Assembly: GCA_020161065.1 (NCBI GenBank)
Contig: JAIUPH010000031.1
Location: 1-64,000 of the forward strand
Source of the DNA: Pseudomonadota bacterium
Lineage (GTDB): Bacteria > Pseudomonadota > Gammaproteobacteria > Burkholderiales > Burkholderiaceae_C
Length of the DNA stretch: 64,000 nucleotides
Reading direction: 5' to 3'
The notes beneath the pieces were generated by a model. The model made no database searches, was not told the DNA's origin, and saw only the letters and a list, made by a program, of their open reading frames with translations. Positions 9,401-16,665 of this stretch are shown in pieces; the first letter of the stretch is position 1, and each line of letters begins with the position of its first letter. A program made the position numbers and the translations under genes.

Positions 9401-10105
9401 CGCAGCACCATCGGCGGCAACCTCAACGCGCAGATCGGCGACTTCTGCCGCCGCTCGATCAACGGCCGCTACCCCTTCACGCGCGGCGCCGCCAAGGACG
9501 TGACGGCCGACGACTTCTCGCGCCTGTTCTCGATGGGCGGGCTGTTCGACGAGTTCTTCCGCGCCCAGTTGCAGCCCATGGTCGACATCTCGCGCGAGCC
9601 CTGGACCTTCAAGCAGGGCATCGACGGCACGCCGGTCGGCGGCTCGGCGGCGCTGGCCGCCTTCCAGCGCGCGGCCACCATCCGCGACGTCTACTTCCGC
9701 TCCGGCGGCAAGGCGCCGGCGCTGCGCGTGGAGATCAAGCCGCTGGACATGGACGCCACCATCTCGCAGATGGTGCTCGACGTCGACGGCGACGTGCTGC
9801 GCTACCAGCACGGGCCGCAGATTCCCAAGTCGATGAGCTGGCCCGGCGCGCGCGGAACCAACCAGGTGCGGCTGCAGCTCACCACCTCCAGCGGCGAGAA
9901 CGTGGGCCTGCTGAGCGAAGGGCCCTGGGCCCTGCACCGCCTGTTCGACCGCGCCCAGTTGTCGCCCGGCAGCACGCCCGAGCGCTTCGTCGCCAGCTTC
10001 GCCGTCGAAGGCCGGCGCTTGCGCTTGGAAGTCACCGCCAGCAGCGTGCAGAACCCGTTCCGTCTGAAGGCGATGGAGGAGTTCGCTTGTCCCAGCAACC
10101 TGTGA
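6443..10105 (+). CDS. tssM: T6SS inner-membrane protein TssM (IcmF)
   Basis: 1220 residues. Two N-terminal membrane helices (about 13-36 and 48-67) are followed by a cytoplasmic NTPase-like domain with an intact Walker A, GSPGSGKT at 146-153, then a third helix near residues 455-475 (GGLVLLALGLVGLTAAWF) and a large periplasmic region. The C-terminal TssM domain, ending with the hydrophobic EGRRLRLEVTASSVQNPF block, binds TssJ. TssM is the trans-envelope core of the secretion channel. Walker A is kept, unlike in some TssM proteins. A GC-rich spacer with palindromic sequence separates it from tagF. Confidence 0.96.
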   Translation: MLRKLAAFFFNRITLALVGLVLLSLLIWFVGPLIAIDRYRPLEGEGIRWLIIGLLWALWLLKLLLQWWRNKNMNGRMMAQLVRFTAADPNAAAPSAGRQEVKELEGRFKEAVDTLAKARFAQADNSLFGRLTKRYLYQLPWYLIIGSPGSGKTTALVNSGLNFPLADKFGKGSIRGVGGTRNCDWWFTDQAVLLDTAGRYTTQESDAQQDSTAWTGFLQLLKRFRGRQPINGVLVTLSVQELLSSTEAERSQLGRAIGQRLAELCEELSLRFPVYVLVTKTDLLAGFTEFFGTMSREERAQVLGFTLPYAEGTEAGLQPEPLTLYGEEFDLVARQIDRLLPQRLASEPDLARRGLLYALPQQFVGLRDVVHDTLRQVFASTQFKEKPLLRGIYFTSGTQEGMPFDRVMSALARRFAVQPAGAQALKAQSGRSYFIETLFKNVIFNEAGLTGRNTKKERQLRLLQAGGLVLLALGLVGLTAAWFYSHANNSAYLGEVSANAGVLKQAVDEAKQADPDSMVALLPMLDHAAAVATSSRYQGDSAPLGWRYGLLQVPKMQAAAEGTYLRLLEDAWLPRLARQMRRSLQEVSTSNPEASYEALKAYLMLYDPEHFDARVVKAWMATEWARTLPPEAQQRGVADRLARHLDALMDERTVTAREPMDTALVADVRQRLAQLSPAQRAYSRLKQLLLTAKDQPPEFTVVRAAGPEAPQVFTRHSGKALTQGIPGLFTYDGYYGLFARELPKTTTLLSSEEGWVLGQQADRSRGSAAAAAGEALTGQLANEVRRLYLMEYAKRWEDFLADVRPVRATSLEQAGEQARLYSAPNSSIEQFVRAVARETTLAQKPGSAGAGGSTTSSWLGDKINRIKEEQEQLSRLTGRQVNVGGLASSGTLEADIVDVRFREYRRLAGIGATGPAPITNSLAVINEAAAVIASARQQVKAGGSVPPTLSGTLEKVRGEARRLPVPMSVMFTDLAAATSGFVGSDVRSTIGGNLNAQIGDFCRRSINGRYPFTRGAAKDVTADDFSRLFSMGGLFDEFFRAQLQPMVDISREPWTFKQGIDGTPVGGSAALAAFQRAATIRDVYFRSGGKAPALRVEIKPLDMDATISQMVLDVDGDVLRYQHGPQIPKSMSWPGARGTNQVRLQLTTSSGENVGLLSEGPWALHRLFDRAQLSPGSTPERFVASFAVEGRRLRLEVTASSVQNPFRLKAMEEFACPSNL

Positions 10106-10180
10106 CCACCCCCAGGTCCGGGCCGCGCCCGGCCCGCCCCCCGAGGGGGTGCGGCCTCCTTGGGGCGGCCCGGCGGAGGC
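10106..10180. repeat. Degenerate GC-rich palindromic spacer element between tssM and tagF
   Basis: The tssM-tagF spacer contains GGTCCGGGCCGCGCCCGGCCC and CCCCCCGAGGGGG (10137-10149), then a CGGCCCGGCGG run. It resembles the spacer at 60722-60797, which has GGGTCCGG and the perfect palindrome CCCCCTCGAGGGGG. Such spacers may be members of a short dispersed palindromic repeat family. The first GTG of the tagF frame (10149) falls inside it, which argues against that start. Confidence 0.45.
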
Positions 10181-10184
10181 CGCT

Positions 10185-10874
10185 GTGACCACAGCTTGCT
10201 GGTTCGGCAAGCTGCCGTCGATCGGCGACTTCGTCGGCCGCCGCATGTCGCACGAGCTGACCACCGACTGGGACTACTGGCTGCGCAGCGGCCTCGACCA
10301 GTTGCGCAGCGACGCGGCCGACAGCTGGACGCAGCGCTTCGTGCACTCGCCGATCTGGTTCTTCCTGACGCCGGCGCGCGTCACCGGGCTGGCGGCCTGC
10401 GGCGTGATCGCGCCCAGCGTCGACCGCGTCGGCCGCTTCTACCCGCTGACCGTGATGGCGCTGGCCGCCGAGCGCCAGCAGGCGATGGCCGACGCGCCGA
10501 CGCTCAGCCGCTTCCTGGCCGGTGCGCACGCCGCGGTGGTCGACGCGCGCCGGCTGCCGCTGTCGCCCGACGAGCTGGACACGCGGCTGGCCGAGCTGCC
10601 CTCGCCCTTCGAAAGCCGCCAGGCCGCGGCGCCGGCGGTGTCGCCGCTGATCGCCAACATGCTGGCCGACCTCAACGCCGCCAGCGAGGCGGTGGCCGCC
10701 GGGCCCACGGTGGCGCTGCCCTCGGCCGAGTTGCGCGCGGTGCTGCAAAAGGGCGCCGACACCAGCGTCTGGTGGGTCTCGCCCACGGCGCAGTGGCCGT
10801 TTCAGGAATTCAGCCACGGCGGCGTGCTGCACCGGCCGCTGTTCCTGCGCCTGTTCCAGGGCGCGCAGCGCTGA
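10185..10874 (+). CDS. tagF: T6SS-associated protein TagF
   Basis: 229 residues from GTG 10185, chosen because GGAGG at 10175-10179 sits 5 nt upstream; a longer reading from GTG 10149 would start inside a palindromic spacer. The family (DUF2094/SciT) signature is clear: CWFGKLPSIGDFVGRRM at the start, WTQRFVHSPIWFF, and DRVGRFYPLTVMA. In related systems TagF is a post-translational repressor of firing, in some species fused to PppA; here the two are separate genes. It is followed 11 nt later by tssA. Confidence 0.94.
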   Translation: MTTACWFGKLPSIGDFVGRRMSHELTTDWDYWLRSGLDQLRSDAADSWTQRFVHSPIWFFLTPARVTGLAACGVIAPSVDRVGRFYPLTVMALAAERQQAMADAPTLSRFLAGAHAAVVDARRLPLSPDELDTRLAELPSPFESRQAAAPAVSPLIANMLADLNAASEAVAAGPTVALPSAELRAVLQKGADTSVWWVSPTAQWPFQEFSHGGVLHRPLFLRLFQGAQR

Positions 10875-10885
10875 CGAAAGCCCCC

Positions 10886-11893
10886 ATGACCGATCTCGAC
10901 CGCTTGCTGCAACCCGTGAGCGAGGCCTCGCCCAGCGGCGACGACCTCACCTACGACGCCGACTTCCTGGCGCTGGAGACCGCCGCCGCCGGCAAGCCCG
11001 AGCAGCAGTTCGGCGACACGCTGATCGCCGCCGAGCCGCCCGACTGGCGCGACATCGAGTCGCGCAGCGAGGCCTTGCTGGCGCGCACGAAGGACCTGCG
11101 CGTGGCCGGGCTGCTGTGCCGCGCCTGGGTCAACCTGCGCGGCGCCGCCGGGCTGGCCGACGGCCTGGAGCTGATGGCGCGGCTGCTCGAACAGCACTGG
11201 GACGGCCTGCACCCGCAGCCCGAGGACGGCGACTACTTCATGCGCATGAACGCGCTGGGCCAGGTCGACGACGCGGTGGGCCTGCTGGGCGACCTGCGCC
11301 AGTCCGAGCTGCTGCGCCTGGGCGGCAGCGCCATCGTCGTGCGCGACGCGATGACCGTGCTACGCGGCCAGCCGCTGCCCGAAGGCGCCCCCAAGCTCGG
11401 CGCCGAGCAGTTGCGCCTGGCCGCCGCCGACGCCTGGCGCCAGGAGCAGCCGGCGATCAAGGGCCTGGTCGCGGCGCGCGACAGCCTGCAGCGCGTCATC
11501 GCCGTGTGCAACCAGCAGTTGCAAGGCCAGCAGCGGCCGCCGTTCGAGAACGTCAAGCCGATGCTGGACCTGCTGGCGCAACTGCGGCCGCGCGACGAGG
11601 CCGCCGCCGCGGCCACGGCCACGGCCGATGCCGCCGCGGCGCCCGGCGGCCCGACGGCGGGCGCACCCCCGGCCGCGCCCGGCGAACTGCGCAGCCGCGA
11701 CGACGCGCGTGCCCAGCTGCTGGCAGTGGCCGAGTTCCTGGAGCGCAGCGAGCCCACCAACCCGGCGCCGCTGCTGATCCGCCGCGCCGCGCGGCTGATG
11801 GGCATGAACTTCATCGACATCCTGCGCGAGCTGGCGCCCGACAGCGTCGGCCCGGTGCAGAACGTCACCGGCGCGGCCCCCGGCGATGAATGA
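10886..11893 (+). CDS. tssA: T6SS assembly cap protein TssA (short type)
   Basis: 335 residues from ATG 10886. The N-terminal ImpA_N domain begins with LLQPVSEASPSGDDLTYDADF and includes WRDIESRSEALLARTKDLRVA. After an Ala/Pro-rich linker near 255-275, the short C-terminal domain ends with PTNPAPLLIRRAARLMGMNFIDIL, as in the ~340-residue TssA1 of Pseudomonas aeruginosa. TssA interacts with baseplate and sheath proteins during tube and sheath assembly; the short class is thought to act at the baseplate. It is the last gene of the first T6SS block. Confidence 0.94.
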   Translation: MTDLDRLLQPVSEASPSGDDLTYDADFLALETAAAGKPEQQFGDTLIAAEPPDWRDIESRSEALLARTKDLRVAGLLCRAWVNLRGAAGLADGLELMARLLEQHWDGLHPQPEDGDYFMRMNALGQVDDAVGLLGDLRQSELLRLGGSAIVVRDAMTVLRGQPLPEGAPKLGAEQLRLAAADAWRQEQPAIKGLVAARDSLQRVIAVCNQQLQGQQRPPFENVKPMLDLLAQLRPRDEAAAAATATADAAAAPGGPTAGAPPAAPGELRSRDDARAQLLAVAEFLERSEPTNPAPLLIRRAARLMGMNFIDILRELAPDSVGPVQNVTGAAPGDE

Positions 11894-12041
11894 GGTCGGC
11901 GCGCGGCGCCCCCCAACGATGCACGGTCCGCGGCGCCGGGGGCACTGTTATCGTCATCCTGGAGAGGCTTGGGGCCGCGGTCGATCTGGATCGACAATGC
12001 CCCGGCGCAGCTGAGCAACCCCATCCCATCGAGGTGAACCG

Positions 12042-12566
12042 ATGAGCAAGACAGGCAAGAGCGGCCAGAAATTCATCGCCCGCAACCGGGCGCCGCGGGT
12101 CCAGATCGAATACGACGTGGAGATCTACGGCTCGGAAAAGAAGGTCCAGATCCCCTTCGTGATGGGCGTGATGGCCGACCTGGCGGGCAAGCCGCTGGAG
12201 CCGCTGCCCGAGGTGGGCGACCGCAAGTTCCTCGAAATCGACATCGACAACTTCGACGCGCGCATGAAGTCCATCAAGCCGCGCGTGGCCTTCAACGTGC
12301 CCAACACGCTGACTGGCGAAGGCATGCTCAACGTCGACCTCACTTTCGAGAGCATGGACGACTTCTCGCCGGCGGCCATCGCCGGCAAGGTGGGCGCGCT
12401 GAAGTCGCTGCTGGACGCGCGCACCCAGCTGCACAACCTGCTGTCGTACATGGACGGCAAGCAGGGCGCCGAGGACCTGATCGCCAAGGTGCTGCAGGAC
12501 CCGGCGCTGCTGAAGTCGCTGGCCGCCGCACCGAACAGCGCGCCGGCCGCCGGCGACAAGGCCTGA
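12042..12566 (+). CDS. tssB: T6SS contractile sheath small subunit TssB (VipA)
   Basis: 174 residues. The protein carries the TssB signature: RNRAPRVQIEYDVEIYG near the N-terminus, PFVMGVMADLAG, and FNVPNTL followed by LTFESMDDFSPA. TssB pairs with TssC to form the sheath whose contraction drives the Hcp tube. The start is supported by GAGGTGA at 12031-12037, 4 nt upstream. A 148-nt gap before it is the largest within the T6SS genes and may hold the promoter of the second block, though no convincing -35/-10 pair was found. tssC follows 16 nt later. Confidence 0.97.
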   Translation: MSKTGKSGQKFIARNRAPRVQIEYDVEIYGSEKKVQIPFVMGVMADLAGKPLEPLPEVGDRKFLEIDIDNFDARMKSIKPRVAFNVPNTLTGEGMLNVDLTFESMDDFSPAAIAGKVGALKSLLDARTQLHNLLSYMDGKQGAEDLIAKVLQDPALLKSLAAAPNSAPAAGDKA

Positions 12567-12582
12567 ACCTCGGAGGACCCCC

Positions 12583-14082
12583 ATGAACGCCCCCCAGACC
12601 GAACGCAGCGCCGGCGCAGGCCAGGTACAGGAAAGCAGCGAGTTCGCCGCGCTGCTGCAAAAGGAGTTCCGGCCCAAGACCGACCAGGCGCGCGAGGCCG
12701 TCGAAGCCGCGGTGCAGACGCTGGCGCAGCAGGCGCTGGCGGCCAGCGGCACCATCTCGGGCGACGCCTACAAGACCGTGCAGGCCATCATCGCCGAGAT
12801 CGACAAGCGGCTGTCGGAGCAGGTCAACCTGATCATCCACCACGCCGAGTTCCAGCAGCTCGAAGGCGCCTGGCGCGGCCTGCATCACCTGGTGACGAAC
12901 ACCGAAACCGACGAGATGCTCAAGATCCGCGTGATGAACATCTCCAAGAAGGAGCTGCATCGCACGCTGCGCCGCTACAAGGGCGTGGCCTGGGACCAGA
13001 GCCCGGTGTTCAAGAAGGTCTACGAGGAAGAGTACGGCCAGTTCGGCGGCGAACCCTTCGGCTGCCTGGTGGGCGACTACCACTTCGACCACAGCCCGCC
13101 CGACGTGGAACTGCTCGGCGAGATGGCCAAGGTGGCCGCCTCGGCGCATTGCCCCTTCATCAGCGGCGCCTCGCCGGCGCTGATGCAGATGGAGTCGTGG
13201 CAGGAGCTGGCCAACCCGCGCGACCTGACCAAGATCTTCACCAACACCGAATACGCCGCCTGGCGCAGCCTGCGCGATTCGGAAGACTCCAAGTACATCG
13301 GCCTGGCGATGCCGCGCTACCTGTCGCGGCTGCCCTACGGCGCCAAGACCAACCCGGTGGACGAGTTCGACTTCGAGGAAGAAACCTCCGGCGGCGACCA
13401 CGGCAAGTACTGCTGGGCCAACGCGGCCTACGCCATGGCGGTCAACATCAACCGCTCGTTCAAGTACTACGGCTGGTGCACCTCGATCCGCGGCGTCGAA
13501 TCCGGCGGCGCGGTGGAGAACCTGCCGGCGCACACCTTCCCGTCGGACGACGGCGGCGTCGACATGAAGTGCCCGACCGAGATCGCGATCAGCGACCGCC
13601 GCGAGGCCGAACTCGCCAAGAACGGCTTCATGCCGCTGGTGCACCGCAAGAACAGCGACGTGGCCGCCTTCATCGGCGCGCAGTCGCTCAACAAGCCGGC
13701 CGAGTACTACGATGCCGACGCCAGCGCCAACGCCAACCTGTCGGCGCGGCTGCCCTACATGTTCGCCTGCAGCCGCTTCGCGCACTACCTGAAGTGCATC
13801 GTGCGCGACAAGATCGGCTCCTTCCGCGAGCGTTCGGACATGGAGCGCTGGCTCAACGACTGGATCATGAACTACGTCGACGGCGACCCCGCCAACTCCT
13901 CGCAGGAGACCAAGGCGCGCAAGCCGCTGGCCGCCGCCGAGGTCAAGGTCGAGGAGGTCGAGGGCAACCCCGGCTACTACAGCTCCAAGATGTTCTTGCG
14001 CCCGCACTACCAGCTCGAAGGGCTGACCGTGTCGCTGCGCCTGGTGTCCAAGCTGCCGTCGGTCAAGGCCGCCGCCAACTGA
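12583..14082 (+). CDS. tssC: T6SS contractile sheath large subunit TssC (VipB)
   Basis: 499 residues, normal length. Family landmarks include LEGAWRGLHHLV, the KKVYEEEYGQFGG block with LVGDYHFDHSP, FISGASPALM, and the conserved RLPYG followed by WANAAYAMA. The C-terminal region (KARKPLAAAEVKVEEVEGNPGYY and the final FLRPHYQLEGL) contributes the sheath handle strands. It assembles with TssB around the Hcp tube and is later disassembled by ClpV. An ATG-proximal GGAGG at about 12571 precedes the start. In many related clusters hcp follows directly; here two unassigned genes do. Confidence 0.97.
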   Translation: MNAPQTERSAGAGQVQESSEFAALLQKEFRPKTDQAREAVEAAVQTLAQQALAASGTISGDAYKTVQAIIAEIDKRLSEQVNLIIHHAEFQQLEGAWRGLHHLVTNTETDEMLKIRVMNISKKELHRTLRRYKGVAWDQSPVFKKVYEEEYGQFGGEPFGCLVGDYHFDHSPPDVELLGEMAKVAASAHCPFISGASPALMQMESWQELANPRDLTKIFTNTEYAAWRSLRDSEDSKYIGLAMPRYLSRLPYGAKTNPVDEFDFEEETSGGDHGKYCWANAAYAMAVNINRSFKYYGWCTSIRGVESGGAVENLPAHTFPSDDGGVDMKCPTEIAISDRREAELAKNGFMPLVHRKNSDVAAFIGAQSLNKPAEYYDADASANANLSARLPYMFACSRFAHYLKCIVRDKIGSFRERSDMERWLNDWIMNYVDGDPANSSQETKARKPLAAAEVKVEEVEGNPGYYSSKMFLRPHYQLEGLTVSLRLVSKLPSVKAAAN

Positions 14083-14101
14083 GCCGGGAAGGCGCCGCGC
14101 C

Positions 14102-14818
14102 GTGGCCGAGTGGCAGTTCGAATCCGCGTCGGGCGACGAGCGGCTGCTCGACGCCGCGGTGCAAAGCTTCGAGGCGCAGCTGGCCAACGTCGGCGCGCAC
14201 CTGGGGCTGGACGGCGTGACCCGTGCGCAGTACGGCCGGCGCATCGCCGCGCTGGCCGACGACTTGCGCCGCCAGGCGCGCGCCGGCCAGATCACCTGGG
14301 CGCAGGCCGCCGAGCAGGCCAACGAGGCGCGCAACGCGGTGATGGACATCATCCGCAGCCGCAGCACGCCGGTCGGCCGCGCGCTGGCCGAGCGGCTCAA
14401 GCGCGAAGGCCGCACGCTCAACGAGCTGATCGCGCGCAAGGTGGTGCAACTGCACGGCCCGCAGGCCGAGTTTGGCCGCCTGTCGCCCAGCCAGCAAAAC
14501 GCCGTCTACGCCGAGATCGTGAACTCGGCCGGCAAGTCCAACCCGCAGGTCACGCTGATGATGCGGCGCTTCTCGGCGGCCGGGCGCGGGCTGCTGGTGC
14601 TGTCGCTGGCGGTGTCGATCTACCAGGTCGCCATCGCCGAGGACCATGTGGCCGCCGCCCAGCGCGAGGCCGCCGTCACCGGCGCCGGCATCGGCGGCGG
14701 CATTGCCGGCGGTGCGCTGGCCGGCCTGGCCTGCGGCCCCGGCGCGCCGGTGTGCGTGACGGTGGGCGCCTTCGTCGGCGGCGTGCTGGCGGCCTTCGGC
14801 GCCTCGTACTTCTGGTGA
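14102..14818 (+). CDS. Unassigned T6SS-locus protein with C-terminal glycine-zipper membrane segment
   Basis: 238 residues from GTG 14102 (GGGAAGG about 9 nt upstream). Residues 1-158 are soluble-looking and helix-rich, with LSPSQQNAVYAEIVNSAGK at 128-145. A hydrophobic helix follows at 162-179, then a Gly/Ala-rich stretch at 191-236 with a glycine zipper (TGAGIGGGIAGGALAG) and two cysteines (211, 218) flanking a GPGAPV turn. There is no signal peptide. Glycine-zipper segments are found in membrane-inserting and pore-forming proteins, including some T6SS effectors. I infer a candidate effector or a membrane accessory of the apparatus; no named family was recognised. It lies 19 nt after tssC and 10 nt before the next gene. 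Confidence 0.6.
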   Translation: MAEWQFESASGDERLLDAAVQSFEAQLANVGAHLGLDGVTRAQYGRRIAALADDLRRQARAGQITWAQAAEQANEARNAVMDIIRSRSTPVGRALAERLKREGRTLNELIARKVVQLHGPQAEFGRLSPSQQNAVYAEIVNSAGKSNPQVTLMMRRFSAAGRGLLVLSLAVSIYQVAIAEDHVAAAQREAAVTGAGIGGGIAGGALAGLACGPGAPVCVTVGAFVGGVLAAFGASYFW

Positions 14819-14828
14819 GCGCAAGACC

Positions 14829-15296
14829 ATGCGGCTGGCCGACGAGGTGAGCATCCGGCCGCTGCCCGCGTCCAGCGACAACGAGCCGCCGCGCAGCGCC
14901 GTGCTGCTGGGCGGGCGCGACAGCGGCGCCGTGGTGGCCGGCCGGGTGCTGGAGGCGGCGGTCGAGGCCGATGGCCGCTATCTGCTGTTCCTGACCGACG
15001 ACACGCCCTACGAGGAACTGCTGCACCTGTGCCTGCTGGACGGCCAGGGCCATGCGCTGGACAGCGCCACGCTGGGCGGCCCCTATGCCACCGGCCACTT
15101 CAGCGGGCCGCGCCTGCTGGATGGTCAGCGCGTCGGGTTTGGCTTCATCGACGACAAGGACTGGGAGGTCGAGTTGCTGCCCACCGCCCGCCTGCGGCTG
15201 CCGCTGTGGTCCGAGCCCAAGGGCGTCTGGCGCGCGCGGCCGCTGCGCTGCCACTTCGTGTTGCGGGCCCGGCCCCGAGCCGCGATCCCGTCCTGA
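14829..15296 (+). CDS. Unassigned small protein encoded with the glycine-zipper gene; possible partner or immunity protein
   Basis: 155 residues, no signal peptide and no clear membrane helix; it looks beta-rich and acidic in the middle (LLFLTDDTPYEELLHLCLLD, then GFGFIDDKDWEVELL) with a basic C-terminal tail. No family was recognised. It starts 10 nt after the glycine-zipper gene and ends 41 nt before tagJ, so the two unassigned genes form a unit inside the T6SS operon. A cognate immunity protein or an adaptor/chaperone are both possible; a soluble protein would be an unusual immunity factor for an inner-membrane pore, which weakens that reading. No strong ribosome site is visible. Confidence 0.5.
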   Translation: MRLADEVSIRPLPASSDNEPPRSAVLLGGRDSGAVVAGRVLEAAVEADGRYLLFLTDDTPYEELLHLCLLDGQGHALDSATLGGPYATGHFSGPRLLDGQRVGFGFIDDKDWEVELLPTARLRLPLWSEPKGVWRARPLRCHFVLRARPRAAIPS

Positions 15297-15337
15297 TCCA
15301 CCTTGCCGCGGCTGCCGCCGCCTGCCGAGTGCACACC

Positions 15338-16120
15338 ATGGCCCGCTTCGACCCTTCACGCCCGCTCGACGAGCAGCTTGCCGAGCTGAGAGCCGCGATC
15401 CGCGCCGCGCCCGGCCAGGCCTCGCTGCGCGTGTACCTGTTCCAGTTGCTGGCCGTGATGGGCCAGTGGCAGAAGTCGCTCGACGCGCTGCAGATGGCGG
15501 CCCAGCTCGACGACAAGGCGCAGCCGATGGCGCGCGCCTACCGCGAGGCCATCCGCTGCGAGGTGCTGCGCGCCGAGGTCTTCGCCGGCCGCCGTTCGCC
15601 CAACATCCTGGGCGAGCCGCCGGCCTGGATGGGCCTGCTGGTCGAGGCGCTGCGCCTGCTGGGCAACGGCGACGCGGCGGCGGCCGCCGCCTTGCGCGCC
15701 CAGGCCTTCGAGCAGGCGCCGGAGAGCGCGGGCCGCCTGAACGACGAGCCCTTCGAGTGGATTGCCGACGCCGATTCGCGCCTGGGCCCGGTGTGCGAGC
15801 TGCTGGCCAACGGCAACTACTACTGGCTGCCGTTTGCCGCCATCGCCCGCATCGGCTTCGAGGCGCCGCAGGACCTGCGCGACTTCGTCTGGGCCGCTTG
15901 CGAGGTCACCCTGGTCGGCGGCGGCACGCTGGCCGGCTTCATCCCGGCCCGCTACCCCGGCAGCGAAGCCGGCGACGACGCGCTGCGCCTGGCGCGCCGA
16001 ACCGAGTGGACCGATCTCGGCGACGGCCACGCCAGCGGCCTGGGCCAGCGCATGTGGCTGGCCGACGGCGACGAGCAGGCGCTGCTCGACGTGCGCCGGC
16101 TGCAGCTCGGCGCCGCCTAG
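15338..16120 (+). CDS. tagJ: T6SS accessory protein TagJ (ImpE/SciE)
   Basis: 260 residues from ATG 15338. Tetratricopeptide-like helices open the protein (PLDEQLAELRAAIRAAPGQ, then LRVYLFQLLAVMGQWQKSLDAL), and FEWIADADSRLGPV and NYYWLPF are typical of ImpE/TagJ. In P. aeruginosa TagJ1 binds the sheath protein TssB and is linked to ClpV recruitment; it is found only in a subset of T6SSs. Its presence classes this system with those TagJ-bearing clusters. Location between the two unassigned genes and tssE is consistent. Confidence 0.92.
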   Translation: MARFDPSRPLDEQLAELRAAIRAAPGQASLRVYLFQLLAVMGQWQKSLDALQMAAQLDDKAQPMARAYREAIRCEVLRAEVFAGRRSPNILGEPPAWMGLLVEALRLLGNGDAAAAAALRAQAFEQAPESAGRLNDEPFEWIADADSRLGPVCELLANGNYYWLPFAAIARIGFEAPQDLRDFVWAACEVTLVGGGTLAGFIPARYPGSEAGDDALRLARRTEWTDLGDGHASGLGQRMWLADGDEQALLDVRRLQLGAA

Positions 16121-16136
16121 CCAGGCCGTTAGCCGC

Positions 16137-16661
16137 ATGGCATCGTCGCGACCTTCCAGGGCCGGGCCCGACGGCGGCAAGGACCGCCTGCAGCCGGCGC
16201 TGCTGGACCGGCTGACCGACGACGAGCCGCTCAAGCGCAGCGAACGCGTCGACAGCGTCTACGTCAACGAATCGCGCCTGCGCGCGGCGTTGCTGCGCGA
16301 CCTGGGCTGGCTGCTCAACGCCAACAACGCCAGCGGGCTGATCGACTTCGCAGGCCTGCCGCTGGCCGAGCGCTCGGTGCTCAACTACGGCATCACGCCC
16401 AAGGCCGGGCAGTTGCTGTCCGAGCTGGACTGGCCGGCGCTGGAGGCCGACATCCGCCAGTGCATCGTCAACTTCGAGCCGCGCATCCTGCCCGACACGC
16501 TGCAGGTCACGCTGGCGCCGTCGGCCGCCGGGCTGAGCCACCACAACACGCTGCAGTTCGAGATCCGCTGCCAGTTCTGGTCGATGCCCTACCCGATGGA
16601 GATGCTGCTCAAGACCAGCCTCGACCTGGAAACCGGCCAGGTGGCGGTGGAAGGGGGCTGA
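16137..16661 (+). CDS. tssE: T6SS baseplate protein TssE (gp25-like)
   Basis: 174 residues from ATG 16137. The gp25/TssE pattern is visible: LLDRLTDDEP near the N-terminus, a run with LRAALLRDLGWLLNANN, then SVLNYGI and the helical IRQCIVNFEPRIL block, ending with a beta region NTLQFEIRCQFW. TssE is the phage gp25-like wedge component that starts sheath polymerisation. tssF begins 4 nt after the stop, supporting translational coupling within the baseplate genes. Confidence 0.95.
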   Translation: MASSRPSRAGPDGGKDRLQPALLDRLTDDEPLKRSERVDSVYVNESRLRAALLRDLGWLLNANNASGLIDFAGLPLAERSVLNYGITPKAGQLLSELDWPALEADIRQCIVNFEPRILPDTLQVTLAPSAAGLSHHNTLQFEIRCQFWSMPYPMEMLLKTSLDLETGQVAVEGG

Positions 16662-16665
16662 GGCC

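Noticed and set aside
2717-10264. A 2515-codon open frame on the minus strand across tssJ-tssM
   Set aside because: It is antisense to five firmly identified T6SS genes, has very low-complexity Gln/Arg/Ala/His-rich translation and no domains; it is a product of strong third-position GC bias.
14829-15296. Firm naming of the small gene as an immunity gene
   Set aside because: Only the position supports it; there is no membrane segment or family match, so it is left as unassigned.
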